Assembly (NCBI RefSeq): GCF_015220045.1
Contig: NZ_JADBGB010000001.1
Location: forward strand, 766,001-830,000
Reading direction: 5' to 3'
Length of the DNA: 64,000 nucleotides
Source of the DNA: Marivivens aquimaris
GTDB lineage: Bacteria > Pseudomonadota > Alphaproteobacteria > Rhodobacterales > Rhodobacteraceae
Shown here one piece after another: positions 44,337-54,261 of this stretch. The notes beneath the pieces are model-generated. The model was not told the DNA's origin, did not search any database, and was given only the letters and a program-made list of their open reading frames with translations. The position numbers were made by a program, and so were the translations under genes. The first letter of the stretch is position 1, and every line of letters begins with the position of its first letter.

Positions 44337-46742
44337 ATGCAAGACCCTCTCAGCACCTCCTATCCGGTTCTGCCGCTGCGCGACATCGTTGTGTTTCCGC
44401 ACATGATCGTTCCGTTGTTTGTCGGTCGCGAGAAATCCGTCCGTGCGCTGGAAGAGGTGATGCAGGACGACAAACAGATTCTGTTGTCGAGCCAGATCGA
44501 TCCGGCTCAGGACGATCCGGCACCCAGTGACATTTATAATACCGGCGTATTGGCCAATGTGCTCCAGCTGCTGAAGCTGCCCGATGGTACCGTGAAGGTG
44601 CTCGTCGAAGGCCGTACCCGTGTGCGCATCACCGAATTCCGCGATAACGAGAACTTCTTCGAAGCCTCCGCTGAGCCGATGGACGAAACCATGGGCGCCG
44701 AGGAAGAGCTTGATGCGCTCGTACGTTCGGTCGGCGAAGAGTTCGAACGTTATTCCAAGGTCAAAAAGAACATCCCCGAAGAGGCGATGGCCACCGTCAG
44801 CGAAACCGTCGAGCCTGCCAAACTGGCCGACCTCGTTGCGGGTCACCTCGGTGTGGACGTCCAGCAGAAGCAGGAGCTTCTCGAAACGCTCTCCGTCAGC
44901 GAGCGACTGGAAAAGGTCTATGGCCTGATGCAGGGCGAGATGTCGGTTCTTCAGGTCGAGAAAAAGATCAAGAGCCGCGTCAAAAACCAGATGGAGCGCA
45001 CCCAGCGCGAATACTATCTGAACGAACAGATGAAGGCGATCCAGCGCGAGCTGAACGACGGCGACGAAGGTCAGAACGAAGTCGCCGAATTCGAAGAGCG
45101 TATCGCCAACACCAAGCTGTCCAAAGAGGCCAAGGAAAAGGTCGACGCGGAACTCAAGAAGCTCAAGTCGATGTCCCCGATGTCGGCCGAAGCGACTGTT
45201 GTCCGCAACTACCTCGATTGGGTTCTGTCGATCCCGTGGGGCAACAAATCCCGCGTGAAAAAGGACCTCGGTAATGCCGAGCGTATCCTCGACGCCGATC
45301 ACTACGGTCTGGACAAGGTCAAGGAGCGCATCGTCGAGTATCTCGCCGTTCAGTCGCGCAGCGCAAAGCTGAAAGGCCCGATCCTCTGCCTCGTTGGTCC
45401 TCCGGGCGTTGGTAAAACCTCGCTGGGCAAGTCGGTCGCGAAAGCCACGGGTCGCGAATTCATCCGCATCTCGCTTGGCGGCGTGCGTGACGAATCCGAG
45501 ATCCGCGGTCACCGCCGGACCTACATCGGCTCAATGCCGGGCAAGATCATTCAGGCGCTGAAGAAGGCGAAAACCACGAACCCGCTCATCCTGCTCGACG
45601 AGATCGACAAGATGGGTCAGGACTTCCGTGGCGATCCGGCTTCGGCAATGCTCGAAGTGCTCGATCCGGAACAGAACTCGACCTTCGTCGACCACTATCT
45701 CGAAGTGGAATACGACCTGTCGAACGTCATGTTCCTGACGACCTCGAACAGCTACAACATGCCTGGTCCGCTTCTCGACCGCATGGAGATCATTCCGCTG
45801 TCGGGTTACACCGAGGACGAAAAGCGCGAGATTGCACGTCAGCACCTTCTGCCCAAGCAGCTCAAGAACCACGGCCTCAAGGCCAAGGAATTCGAGATGT
45901 CGGACGAGGCGCTTTCGGAAGTCATCCGTACCTACACCCGCGAAGCCGGCGTGCGTAACCTCGAGCGCGAGCTCGCCAAAGTATCGCGTAAGGCCGTGAC
46001 CAAGTTGGTGAAGAAGGAAACCGATCATGTCTCGGTGACGGACGAAAACCTCGACGATTACCTCGGCGTGCCGCGTTACCGTTATGGTCTGGCCGAAAAG
46101 GAAGATCAGGTCGGTGTCGTCACCGGTCTGGCCTACACCTCGGTCGGCGGCGAGCTTCTGAGCATCGAAGCCCTGCGTCTGCCGGGCAAGGGCCGCATGA
46201 AGACCACAGGTAAACTTGGCGACGTGATGAAAGAGTCCATCGAGGCTGCATCGTCCTACGTCCGTTCGGTTTCGCCGCAGCTTGGTATCAAACCGCCGAA
46301 GTTCGACAAGTGGGACATCCACGTCCACGTGCCCGATGGTGCGACCCCGAAAGACGGCCCCTCGGCCGGTCTTGCAATGGTCACGGCAATCGTGTCGGTC
46401 CTGACGCAGATTCCGGTCCGAAAAGACATCGCGATGACGGGCGAGGTCACGCTGCGCGGTAATGCCTCGGCCATTGGCGGTCTGAAAGAAAAGCTGCTCG
46501 CGGCGCTTCGCGGCGGGATCAAGACGGTTCTTATTCCTGAAGAGAACGTCAAAGACCTGCCGGAGATTCCGGACAACGTGAAAGAAGGGCTGGAAATCAT
46601 TCCGGTGTCTCACGTTTCGGAGGTGCTGAAGATCGCTCTGACGGCACAGCCCGAAGCGATCGATTGGGATGAGGAAGCCGAGGAGGCCGCAGCCGCGGCT
46701 CTCGCGGCAGAGAAATCCGGCTCATCCGCCATCGCACACTAA
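44337..46742 (+). CDS. lon: ATP-dependent Lon protease
   Basis: Lon degrades misfolded and regulatory proteins. The 801-residue product has the N-terminal substrate domain ([22 protein letters not shown]), AAA+ domain with Walker [10 protein letters not shown] (around residue 354), and the serine protease domain with S in DGPSAGLAM (around 679) and K in [11 protein letters not shown] (around 722). ATG 44337 follows AAAAGGAAAAG; an upstream start at 44313 is less likely. Usual neighbour of the HU-like gene. Confidence 0.97.
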   Translation: MQDPLSTSYPVLPLRDIVVFPHMIVPLFVGREKSVRALEEVMQDDKQILLSSQIDPAQDDPAPSDIYNTGVLANVLQLLKLPDGTVKVLVEGRTRVRITEFRDNENFFEASAEPMDETMGAEEELDALVRSVGEEFERYSKVKKNIPEEAMATVSETVEPAKLADLVAGHLGVDVQQKQELLETLSVSERLEKVYGLMQGEMSVLQVEKKIKSRVKNQMERTQREYYLNEQMKAIQRELNDGDEGQNEVAEFEERIANTKLSKEAKEKVDAELKKLKSMSPMSAEATVVRNYLDWVLSIPWGNKSRVKKDLGNAERILDADHYGLDKVKERIVEYLAVQSRSAKLKGPILCLVGPPGVGKTSLGKSVAKATGREFIRISLGGVRDESEIRGHRRTYIGSMPGKIIQALKKAKTTNPLILLDEIDKMGQDFRGDPASAMLEVLDPEQNSTFVDHYLEVEYDLSNVMFLTTSNSYNMPGPLLDRMEIIPLSGYTEDEKREIARQHLLPKQLKNHGLKAKEFEMSDEALSEVIRTYTREAGVRNLERELAKVSRKAVTKLVKKETDHVSVTDENLDDYLGVPRYRYGLAEKEDQVGVVTGLAYTSVGGELLSIEALRLPGKGRMKTTGKLGDVMKESIEAASSYVRSVSPQLGIKPPKFDKWDIHVHVPDGATPKDGPSAGLAMVTAIVSVLTQIPVRKDIAMTGEVTLRGNASAIGGLKEKLLAALRGGIKTVLIPEENVKDLPEIPDNVKEGLEIIPVSHVSEVLKIALTAQPEAIDWDEEAEEAAAAALAAEKSGSSAIAH

Positions 46743-46746
46743 AAAG

Positions 46747-46770
46747 AAAGGCGCCTTCGGGCGCCTTTTT
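46747..46770 (+). terminator. Terminator after lon
   Basis: AAAGGCGCC (46747-46755) pairs with GGCGCCTTT (46760-46768) with loop TTCG, then TTTCTTTTT. Strong intrinsic terminator 5 bases after the lon stop. Confidence 0.85.
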
Positions 46771-46844
46771 CTTTTTGACGGCAGGCACATAGCCTGCATA
46801 TTTGGCTGGCGGAGCAGGGGTCCGCCAACACAACAGGGATAAAA

Positions 46845-47174
46845 ATGTCCGAAGCTGACACTGAAACCGGTCCGGCCATCAACGAGCAAGACGGTCCGAT
46901 CAAAAAGAACCGCATCGTCGATGACGCCGTGCAGAAATCCGGCCTCAAAAAGCGTGATGTGAAACTGTCGCTTGATGCGCTGCTCGAAGCGCTGGGCGCA
47001 CACCTCGTCGAAGGACAGACGCTGAACCTGCCACCTTTGGGTAAGATCAAAGTTGCGAAGGTCGTCGACGGTCCGAATGGCGAAGTCGTGACACTCAAGC
47101 TCAGGAAATCGAAAGTAATTTCCGCTTTTGAGGGTGATGCGGACGCTGAGGGTATTGCGGACGGCGACGACTGA
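46845..47174 (+). CDS. HU/IHF-family DNA-binding protein
   Basis: The 109-residue product has an extended acidic N-terminus (about 25 residues), the HU fold (DDAVQKSGLKKRDVKLSLDALLEALG), the LPPLGKIKVAK strand pair, and an acidic C-terminal tail. The usual basic beta-arm with proline is reduced. Nucleoid-associated or stress role inferred. Follows lon with its own leader. Confidence 0.85.
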   Translation: MSEADTETGPAINEQDGPIKKNRIVDDAVQKSGLKKRDVKLSLDALLEALGAHLVEGQTLNLPPLGKIKVAKVVDGPNGEVVTLKLRKSKVISAFEGDADAEGIADGDD

Positions 47175-47192
47175 GGTTAGACGGGCGGCAAC

Positions 47193-47268
<76 letters not shown>

Positions 47269-47303
47269 TTCCCCAAAATCGATTGAAAACAGGGTGTTGG
47301 CAA

Positions 47304-47879
47304 TTGCTGAACCTGCCTCCGATATACGTTCTTCGTCATGGTGAGACCGAATGGAACCGCGAAATGCGGATGCAGGGCGGTCTGGACTCGGCGCTGACCG
47401 AGGCGGGGCGAGCACAGGCCGTCAGCATGGCCGAATGGCTGAAGGGCAGGGTGGATGGATATGCCCTGTTCTCCAGTCCCCAAGGACGAGCTGTTGCGAC
47501 GGCAGAGCCTATTTCGGAACTGACGGGGATCACGCTCCAGACCGACGACCGCCTGCGTGAAATCAACATGGGACTGTGGTCCGGCCTGAGCCGCGACGAG
47601 ATCGACGCCCGTTGGCCCGCTACTGATCCGCTCGAGGACTTCGTTGATTTTTACGAACGCGCACCTGAGGGCGAAGGGTTTGCGGCGCTCTGGGACCGCA
47701 CAGGGGAATTTCTGCGCGAACTCGCCAGTCCCGCAATCATTGTAACCCACGGATTTACTTCGCGTTTCCTGCGAATTCAGGCAGTCGGCTTGGGAATGGA
47801 TCAGCTGCGCGAACTTGATGGCGGGCAAGGGTGCATCTTTGAAATCCGCGACGGAAAACATACCAAGATTTTTCCGTAA
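47304..47879 (+). CDS. Histidine phosphatase (phosphoglycerate mutase-like), 191 aa
   Basis: The product starts with the phosphohistidine motif IYVLRHGETEWN and ends with the second histidine in IIVTHGFTSRFLR. The acid in PQGRAVATAEPISE and EINMGLWSGLSRDE follow family order. Members dephosphorylate sugar phosphates or cofactor intermediates. No ATG precedes the domain; TTG 47304, with AGGG about 9 bases upstream, is the likely start. It lies between two identical tRNA-Val genes. Confidence 0.8.
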   Translation: MLNLPPIYVLRHGETEWNREMRMQGGLDSALTEAGRAQAVSMAEWLKGRVDGYALFSSPQGRAVATAEPISELTGITLQTDDRLREINMGLWSGLSRDEIDARWPATDPLEDFVDFYERAPEGEGFAALWDRTGEFLRELASPAIIVTHGFTSRFLRIQAVGLGMDQLRELDGGQGCIFEIRDGKHTKIFP

Positions 47880-47937
47880 CTTTTTTGCAAAATCGCTCTT
47901 GCTCCCCCCGAAAAGTGACGGTAATAACCGCGCCAAC

Positions 47938-48013
<76 letters not shown>

Positions 48014-48081
48014 TTCTCCTAAAATATCAGCACGTTACCTCAGTCAGACTGATGTCTGTTTTGTATCGGTGTGCCCAAAGA

Positions 48082-48111
48082 AAAAGCCGCGACATCTCTG
48101 TCGCGGCTTTT
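48082..48111. terminator. Bidirectional terminator
   Basis: AAAAGCCGCGAC (48082-48093) pairs perfectly with GTCGCGGCTTTT (48100-48111). T-tracts on both strands. Ends both the tRNA-Val transcript and the alpha-glucosidase transcript. Confidence 0.85.
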
Positions 48112-48116
48112 CTGTT

Positions 48117-49754
48117 TTAGATCTCGGCCTTGCCGTCGAGGTAGACGAAACCGAAGGGTGGCAGATCCACTACGCAGTCGTCGCTCTTGCCTGACTTGCC
48201 GGGGACGGGACCTTCGACCGCGCCCACCATCGGACCGACTGGGCGAAGTTCTTTTTTCAGAACAACGCGCTGCGGCTCGTTCGACAGGTTGAAGATGCCG
48301 GTGATTGCCGAGTCCTCTTCCGCACGGATCACGCCGAGCAGCGGCTCGGGCAGGTCGAGGAATTCGGTCTTGCCATAGCGCAGTTCGTGGCGCGATTTGC
48401 GGAACGCGAGTGTGCGGCGGTAGGCGTTGAGGATGCTGTTTGTGTCATCCTCTTGCGTGTCCACGGCGCGCGCCAGTTGCGGTGCTTTGACCGGTAGCCA
48501 CGGCTTGTCCGACGTCGAGAACCCGCCCTGCGGCGCATCCTTTTCCCAGACCATCGGGGTACGGCAACCATCGCGGCCTTTGTACTCGGGCCAGAACTGG
48601 GCGTTCGCTGTGTCCTGAAGTTCTTCCCACAGGATGTCAGTCTGCGTCTGGCCGATTTCCTCGCCCTGATAGATGTTCAGGGTGCCGGGGAAGCTGCACA
48701 GCATCGCGATCGACTGGCGGGCAACGGCGGCTGGATCGGCACCCTTCGGCGTCCAGCGGCTGACGTGGCGGGCGACATCGTGGTTCGAAAACGACCAGCA
48801 GGGCCAACCATCAGGAGCGGTCTCTTGGAAGACCTCGATGGTGTGGCGGAAGTGCTCTGCGGTGTGCTCGGGGCTCAACATCGCGAAGGAATACGCCATG
48901 TGCAGCTTGTCGCCGCCCGAGGTGTATTCGCCCATGATGCGAACCTGTTTGTCTCCCATTTCGCCGCATTCGCCGACCATCATGCGGTCGGGATATTGGT
49001 CGGTCAGGTCCCGCAGGCGCTTGAGCACTTCGAGGTTTTCGGGGCGGGATTTGGAGAATTCTTGATCCTGCGCCTCGTAAGGATTGTTCGGGAACACCTC
49101 CCAATCCGAGGGCGGGTTGTCGGTCAGATTGGCGTCGTGGACGTAGAAGTTGACCGTATCCAGGCGGAAACCGTCGACGCCGCGCTCCAGCCAGAACTTC
49201 ATCGCGTCGAGCAGGGCATCGACAACCGCCGGATTGTGGAAGTTGAGGTCCGGCTGCTCGGTCAGGAAGTTGTGCAGGTAGTACTGGTGACGACGCGTGT
49301 CGAACTGCCAGCCCGAGCCGCCAAAGATGGACAGCCAGTTGTTCGGCGGCGTGCCGTCCTTTTTCGGGTCGGCCCAGACATACCAATCGGCCTTGTCGTT
49401 GGTGCGATTCTGACGGCTTTCCTGAAACCACGGGTGCTGGTCCGAGGTGTGCGACAGCACTTGGTCGATGATGACCTTGAGGCCCAGATCGTGCGCCTTT
49501 TCGACCAGCGCATCGAAGTCGTTGATGTCACCGAAAAGCGGGCTCACGCCTTTGTAGTCCGACACGTCGTAGCCCATGTCGAGGTCGGGCGAGGTGAAAA
49601 ACGGCGACAGCCAGATCGCGTCGACGCCAAGGCTGGCGACGTGATCGAGGCGTCGGATGATGCCCTTCAGGTCACCGATACCGTCGCCGGAATCGTCCTG
49701 AAAGGATCGCGGATAAATTTGATAGATTACAGCATCGCGCCACCATTCGCGCAT
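48117..49754 (-). CDS. aglA: GH13 alpha-glucosidase
   Basis: The 545-residue cytoplasmic enzyme hydrolyses alpha-glucosides such as sucrose, trehalose or maltose, the exact one unknown. It has the GH13_23-type layout: WWRDAVIYQIYPRSFQDDSGDGIGDL (start), VIIDQVLSHTSDQHPWF (region I), the nucleophile in GFRLDTVNF, the acid/base region MVGECGEM, and FSNHDVARHVSRW. The usual aglEFGK transporter genes are not next to it. ATG at 49752-49754. Confidence 0.92.
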   Translation of the reverse strand: MREWWRDAVIYQIYPRSFQDDSGDGIGDLKGIIRRLDHVASLGVDAIWLSPFFTSPDLDMGYDVSDYKGVSPLFGDINDFDALVEKAHDLGLKVIIDQVLSHTSDQHPWFQESRQNRTNDKADWYVWADPKKDGTPPNNWLSIFGGSGWQFDTRRHQYYLHNFLTEQPDLNFHNPAVVDALLDAMKFWLERGVDGFRLDTVNFYVHDANLTDNPPSDWEVFPNNPYEAQDQEFSKSRPENLEVLKRLRDLTDQYPDRMMVGECGEMGDKQVRIMGEYTSGGDKLHMAYSFAMLSPEHTAEHFRHTIEVFQETAPDGWPCWSFSNHDVARHVSRWTPKGADPAAVARQSIAMLCSFPGTLNIYQGEEIGQTQTDILWEELQDTANAQFWPEYKGRDGCRTPMVWEKDAPQGGFSTSDKPWLPVKAPQLARAVDTQEDDTNSILNAYRRTLAFRKSRHELRYGKTEFLDLPEPLLGVIRAEEDSAITGIFNLSNEPQRVVLKKELRPVGPMVGAVEGPVPGKSGKSDDCVVDLPPFGFVYLDGKAEI

Positions 49755-50191
49755 GATGCCCCCCTGAGTTTTCGTTTACAATCACGCCACCATAGCGGTG
49801 CGGTCCCATATGGCAAACGCCGTCAATGCGAATGCTGTCATGCGCTAACGGCAATCCGGCGAATCCGGCGGGGCGCTGCGGATTCGTCGACAGCTGTCCG
49901 AAGCCCCTTATTGCTTTGAATGCGTAGTCAAAATGGACGGTTTCTCAGATCGCGAGAACAAAATTTCCGCAGATGTCACATCGGATCCTGGCCGCAAATT
50001 AATTTTGTAAGCACGCCTTTTCTGCCTGAAAAACCAGCGAACATACGAGAATATCGTGGTTTTTTCCGCGACTCATCTGACGGGCAATCAAATGAAGATT
50101 CGTCGCAGCCTTTAATTTTCTGTCACACAAATCGGGTTTTGACGGCTCCAGACGGCGCGATGGGACGCGCTGGCGACCAACGGAGTTATCC
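49755..50191. other. Divergent spacer between aglA and the phosphatase
   Basis: No gene is supported in these 437 bases. The aglA side contains GTTAGCGCATGAC (minus strand, near 49837), a partial LacI-type site. The phosphatase side has an A/T-rich promoter zone and one CTGTCAC half-site near 50120. A small dyad GATGT-C-ACATC lies near 49972-49982. None is strong enough to call a named operator. Confidence 0.4.
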
Positions 50192-51682
50192 ATGAAAACC
50201 ACCCTTTCCATTTCGGCACTCGCCGTATTCGCTTCGGGCGCTGTATTTGCCCAAGACATTGCTCAGGCCGACAACGATTGGTTTGTCGCCGGTCAGACCA
50301 CCATTCAGGAAATCATCGACCGTCAGGCAAACACCAACCAGGCCAAGAACGTGATCCTGCTGGTTGCTGACGGCAACGGCGTCGGCACCAACTACGCCAT
50401 CCGCCTGTTCGCAGGTCAGCAGGAAGGTCAGCTCGGTGAAGAGCACGTCCTGCCGTATGAAACCAGCGAGTACCACTCGGCTCTGGTCAAGACCTACAAC
50501 ATCAACGCCCAGACTCCGGACTCGGCTCCGACCGCTGGCGCGATGAACACCGGTGTGAAGCAGCGCTTCAACCTCATCAACCTCGGCGGCGACGCGATCC
50601 ACGACGATTGCTCGACCGTTGCAGGCAACGAACTGACCACCTTCGCTGAAATCGTCACTGACATGGACAAGTCGGTCGGCGTGATCTCGACCGCTCGTCT
50701 GACCCACGCGACCCCGGCTGGCGTCTACGCCAAGACCGCGAACCGCAACTGGGAAGACAGCGTTCCGGAGGGTTGCACCGCTCAGGTCGACATCGCTTCG
50801 CAGCTCGTCAACGCCATGGAAGCCGGCATCGTCGACTTCGCCATGGGCGGCGGCGGCCGTTACTTCATGCCGGAAGGTGCTTCGAACGGCACCATTTCGG
50901 GTCGCCGCGCCGATGGCGTTGACCTCGTTGCCAAGGCAACCGACATGGGCGTTCAGTTCGCTTCGGACACCGCTTCGTTCGACGCGCTGACCATGGACGC
51001 TCCGGTTCTGGCGCTGTTCAATGACAGCCACATGGAATACGAAGCCGACCGCGCTGATGACGACGAGCCGTCGCTCGCCGACATGACTGCCAAGGCGATC
51101 GAGTTCCTGTCGCAGAACGAGAACGGCTACTACCTCGAAATCGAGGCTGGCCGCGTCGACCACGCCAACCACGACGGTAACGCTTACCGCACCCTCGCTG
51201 ACGGTGTTGCGTTCGCTGAAGCCGTTGCCAAGGCTGACGAGCTGACCAACGACGAAGACACCCTGATCATCGTCACCGCCGACCACGAGCACGCCATCGC
51301 CTTCAACGGCTACTGCGGTCGCGGTTCGGACATCACCGGCCTTTGCTACGGTGTGTCGAAAGAGGGCGAAATGCACTCGGACGAGCCGAACCTCGCTGCC
51401 GACGGCAAGCCCTACACCGTCATCGGCTACCTGAACGGCGCTGGCTCGGTTCTGACCGAACAGGAAGACGGCACCTACGCTGGCTCGCGCCCCGACCTGA
51501 CCCAGGAAGACGCGACCGACATGGACTACATGCAGCAGTCGCTGATCCCGATGTCGTCGGAAACCCACTCGGGTGAGGACGTTGCAGTCTACGCTAAAGG
51601 CCCGTGGGCTCACCTGTTCGACGGCACCATCGAACAGAACGTCATCTTCCACGTAATGAACCACGCTGTGAACGCCGAGTAA
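50192..51682 (+). CDS. Periplasmic alkaline phosphatase
   Basis: Signal peptide MKTTLSISALAVFASGAVFA, then the alkaline phosphatase fold: metal D in LLVADGNGVGTNY, nucleophile serine in TPDSAPTAGAMNTG, IEAGRVDHANHDG, ADHEHA and the final ETHSGEDVAVYAKGP. It releases phosphate from organic esters using Zn and Mg. 496 residues, normal. Codon use indicates high expression. A DUF3299-like gene and ABC pair follow on the same strand. Confidence 0.93.
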   Translation: MKTTLSISALAVFASGAVFAQDIAQADNDWFVAGQTTIQEIIDRQANTNQAKNVILLVADGNGVGTNYAIRLFAGQQEGQLGEEHVLPYETSEYHSALVKTYNINAQTPDSAPTAGAMNTGVKQRFNLINLGGDAIHDDCSTVAGNELTTFAEIVTDMDKSVGVISTARLTHATPAGVYAKTANRNWEDSVPEGCTAQVDIASQLVNAMEAGIVDFAMGGGGRYFMPEGASNGTISGRRADGVDLVAKATDMGVQFASDTASFDALTMDAPVLALFNDSHMEYEADRADDDEPSLADMTAKAIEFLSQNENGYYLEIEAGRVDHANHDGNAYRTLADGVAFAEAVAKADELTNDEDTLIIVTADHEHAIAFNGYCGRGSDITGLCYGVSKEGEMHSDEPNLAADGKPYTVIGYLNGAGSVLTEQEDGTYAGSRPDLTQEDATDMDYMQQSLIPMSSETHSGEDVAVYAKGPWAHLFDGTIEQNVIFHVMNHAVNAE

Positions 51683-51761
51683 TCCGCGCGTTGCACCATC
51701 ATCGAGGGCTCCGTTCCGGCGGGGCCCTTCACCCGTTTTAAGGACCTAGCGAGGACCACTC

Positions 51762-52184
51762 ATGCAAACTCGCCGCAAATTCATTCTCTCCGCCGTCGCT
51801 GCGCCACTTTTCGCCCGAGCTGCCGTTGCTGACGATGCGATCAAGCTTCGCGATCTGTACGAACGCCGTGGCACCGGCCTGTCGGAGCTGGCCACCGATC
51901 TGGTCGGCCAGCGTATCGACGTCGCGGGCTTCATGGCCCCGCCGCTGAAGGCCGAGAGCAATTTCTTCGTGCTCACCAAAATGCCGATGTCCGTCTGCCC
52001 GTTCTGCGAAACCGATGCTGAATGGCCGAACGACATCCTCGCCGTTTACACCCAGCGCATCGTCGACGTGACGCCGTTCAACGTCGGCATCACCGTATCG
52101 GGCGTGCTGGAGGTCGGCAGCTACCGCGACCCCGAGACCGGCTTTGTCAGCCTCGTCCGCCTCATGGACGCGCGGGTCGGCTGA
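51762..52184 (+). CDS. DUF3299-like exported protein, 140 aa
   Basis: N-terminus MQTRRKFILSAVAAPLFARAAVA is a Tat-like signal (two arginines). The mature part, VGQRIDVAGFMAPPLKAESNFFVL then SVCPFCETDAEWPND, has the layout I know from DUF3299 proteins, which often accompany an ABC ATPase and FtsX-type permease. Its stop overlaps the ATPase start (TGATG). Function unknown; a metal role is possible (see findings). Confidence 0.75.
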   Translation: MQTRRKFILSAVAAPLFARAAVADDAIKLRDLYERRGTGLSELATDLVGQRIDVAGFMAPPLKAESNFFVLTKMPMSVCPFCETDAEWPNDILAVYTQRIVDVTPFNVGITVSGVLEVGSYRDPETGFVSLVRLMDARVG

Positions 52185-52864
52185 TGGGTTTGGACCTGAC
52201 TATTCGTGACCTCAAGGTAACGTCACAGCGGGGGCGGGATATCCTGAGCGTTCCCCAGCTGGACGTTGCCGCCGGATCGCTCGTCGGCATCGCGGGCCCG
52301 TCCGGTGCGGGGAAATCCACGCTGCTCTACGCGCTGGCAGGGATGCTGGAGGCGGAAGGGCGCATTGTCTGGAATGACACCAACCTGCTGACCTTGCGCG
52401 AAGAACAACGCACTGCATTCAGAGCGTCGAATATCGGTATGATATTCCAAGATTTTCTTCTGTTCGAGGAGCTGAGTGCGGCGGCCAATGCCTCCCTGAC
52501 CTCGCTCTATCGTCCGCGTGCTCAGCGTGCCGGTATCCGTGAGCGTGCTGCCGAACACCTTGCCTCGCTCGGCCTAAGAGAGCCTGAGCGGTCGGTTGCC
52601 AGCTACTCCGGCGGGGAGCGCCAGCGCGTTGCCATTGCGCGTGCCTTGTCGGCGAATGCACCGGTTCTTCTGGCTGACGAGCCAACCGCGAGCCTCGACC
52701 GCGCTGCGGCTGACAAGCTGATTGCAGACCTCGTTGCGCTGGCGCGAAGCTCGGGTACGACCCTGATTGCTGTCAGCCACGACCAGCGTCTGATCGACCG
52801 CATGGACCGCGTTCTGACTGTCAGTGACGGTAAGATCTCAGAGCAGCGAGGGCATGCGGCATGA
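52184..52864 (+). CDS. ABC transporter ATP-binding protein (MacB/LolD-type)
   Basis: The 226-residue ATPase has Walker A GPSGAGKST (around residue 39), Q-loop MIFQDFLLFE, signature YSGGERQRVAIARAL, Walker B PVLLADEPTASLD and the H-loop VSHDQ. It belongs to the MacB/LolD/FtsE type that pairs with FtsX-like permeases, here the next gene, which it overlaps by 4 bases. Confidence 0.92.
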   Translation: MGLDLTIRDLKVTSQRGRDILSVPQLDVAAGSLVGIAGPSGAGKSTLLYALAGMLEAEGRIVWNDTNLLTLREEQRTAFRASNIGMIFQDFLLFEELSAAANASLTSLYRPRAQRAGIRERAAEHLASLGLREPERSVASYSGGERQRVAIARALSANAPVLLADEPTASLDRAAADKLIADLVALARSSGTTLIAVSHDQRLIDRMDRVLTVSDGKISEQRGHAA

Positions 52865-54177
52865 TTGACCTTTGGTACGATCTGCCTGTCGCTGCGCAGG
52901 ATCTTTTGACGGTTGTTGGGCTGCTTCTGCCAGCGGTCATCGTCGGTATTGTCGTCCTGCGCGGACACACTCCTTGGCCGCTGGTAAAGGCGATCATCTG
53001 GCGCTTCCGCGTGCCATCGGTGATGTTCATCCTGCTGATCGCGGTGTCGGTCGGGCTAGGTGTCGGGCTGCTCGCGCAGGAGCGCGGCCTTCGCAAAGGA
53101 ACCGCGCAGGCGGCGGACAAGTTTGACCTGATCGTCTCGGCTCCCGGAAGTGAGCTCACAGTGATGCTGGCCGCCGTGTTCCTCCAGCCGTTGGACATGG
53201 GGTTGGTCGACGGTGCGACATACAACGAGATAGCCAACACCGAGAATGTCGCCATCGCCGCGCCGCTCGCGTTCGGAGACAGCTTTGGCGGCGCGCCAGT
53301 GATCGGCTCGACAGCGGAGTTCGTGGAGTATCTGACCGATGGAACCGTTGAGGGCGCGATGTTTGGCGATCACGAAGAGGCAGTTGTCGGCGCGCTCGTC
53401 CCGCTAGAGATCGGCGCGGAGTTCACCCCAGCGCACGGCATGACCCACATCGACGATGGTGATGCCGAAGAGCACGGCGTCGCATTCCACGTCACCGGCC
53501 GCATGGCGCCGACAGGCACCCCGTGGGACCGCGCGATCATCGTGCCGGTCGAAGCGGTGTGGGAGGTTCACGGCCTCGCCAACGGTCACGCGCCGGAAGC
53601 GGGCGACGTGATCGGCGGTCCGTTCGATGCGGAATACTTCCCAGGCACGCCAGCGGTTGTCGTCCACGCGGAGGCGCTCTGGGCCAACTACGCGCTGCGC
53701 TCGACCTTCACGCGGGACCGCGAAACGCTGGCGTTCTTTCCGGGGGCGGTGCTGGCAGGCTTGTACAACGTGATGGGCGACGTGCGGCAGGCGATGTCGG
53801 TAATGGCGCTGGTCACGCAGGTGCTGGTCGCGGTCAGCGTGATGCTGGGTCTGTTCATCCTGTCCCGCCTGTTCCGCCGTCAGGTGGCGTTGCTCCGCGC
53901 GCTCGGCGCACCGTCGCGGTTCGTGTTTGCGATGATGTGGGCGTTCAGCGCGGTCCTCTTGGTATCCGGAGCGATCGCTGGCGTGCTGGTCGGGGTCGGG
54001 GCGGCGATGGTGCTGTCGCAGATCGTGACCGCGCAGACCAATATTTTGGTGACGGCACCGCTCGGCTGGCAGGAAATCAAATTCGTAGCGGGGTTCGTGT
54101 CGGTGACGCTATTGATCTCGCTGCTGCCAGCGGCGGTGGTGCTGCGGCAGCCGGTGGTGGAGGGGCTGAGGGCGTAG
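52861..54177 (+). CDS. FtsX-type ABC permease with His/Asp-rich periplasmic loop
   Basis: The 438-residue protein has four membrane segments (about 18-34, 57-76, 315-340, 360-385 and a last near 400-425), with a large periplasmic domain between the first two groups. That domain contains a His/Asp-rich stretch (HGMTHIDDGDAEEHG, residues about 195-210). FtsX-type permeases of the MacB class move lipoproteins, or couple ATP use to periplasmic events. Together with the DUF3299-like gene this resembles the Vibrio Zrg-type zinc operon. Confidence 0.82.
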   Translation: MIDLWYDLPVAAQDLLTVVGLLLPAVIVGIVVLRGHTPWPLVKAIIWRFRVPSVMFILLIAVSVGLGVGLLAQERGLRKGTAQAADKFDLIVSAPGSELTVMLAAVFLQPLDMGLVDGATYNEIANTENVAIAAPLAFGDSFGGAPVIGSTAEFVEYLTDGTVEGAMFGDHEEAVVGALVPLEIGAEFTPAHGMTHIDDGDAEEHGVAFHVTGRMAPTGTPWDRAIIVPVEAVWEVHGLANGHAPEAGDVIGGPFDAEYFPGTPAVVVHAEALWANYALRSTFTRDRETLAFFPGAVLAGLYNVMGDVRQAMSVMALVTQVLVAVSVMLGLFILSRLFRRQVALLRALGAPSRFVFAMMWAFSAVLLVSGAIAGVLVGVGAAMVLSQIVTAQTNILVTAPLGWQEIKFVAGFVSVTLLISLLPAAVVLRQPVVEGLRA

Positions 54178-54179
54178 GA

Positions 54180-54240
54180 GGGGCGCTGACCCTCTGCCTG
54201 CGGCATTCACCCCGAGATATTTCTTGCACAAAGGCAAAAG
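54180..54240 (+). repeat. Composite 3'-end element, copy 2
   Basis: Follows the permease stop: GGGGCGCTGACCCTC, GCCTGCGGC, TTCACCCCGAGATATTT, GCACAAAGGCAAAAGAAGA, then the terminator at 54245. Strong match to copy 3 at 58752. Confidence 0.65.
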
Positions 54241-54244
54241 AAGA

Positions 54245-54261
54245 GGGCGCTAGAGGCGCCC
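54245..54261. terminator. Bidirectional terminator
   Basis: GGGCGC (54245-54250) pairs with GCGCCC (54256-54261), loop TAGAG, TTATT on the plus strand. It ends the permease transcript and the receiver transcript from the other side. Confidence 0.6.

Noticed and set aside
49830..49850. LacI-type operator upstream of aglA
   Set aside because: GTTAGCGCATGAC keeps the central GCGC, but the right arm does not match the left.
50115..50140. Possible Pho box before the alkaline phosphatase
   Set aside because: Only one CTGTCAC half-site is present; the second half does not match, so PhoB control cannot be claimed.
50186..51664. Long open frame antisense to the alkaline phosphatase gene
   Set aside because: Shadow of a strongly biased, highly expressed gene with intact catalytic motifs.
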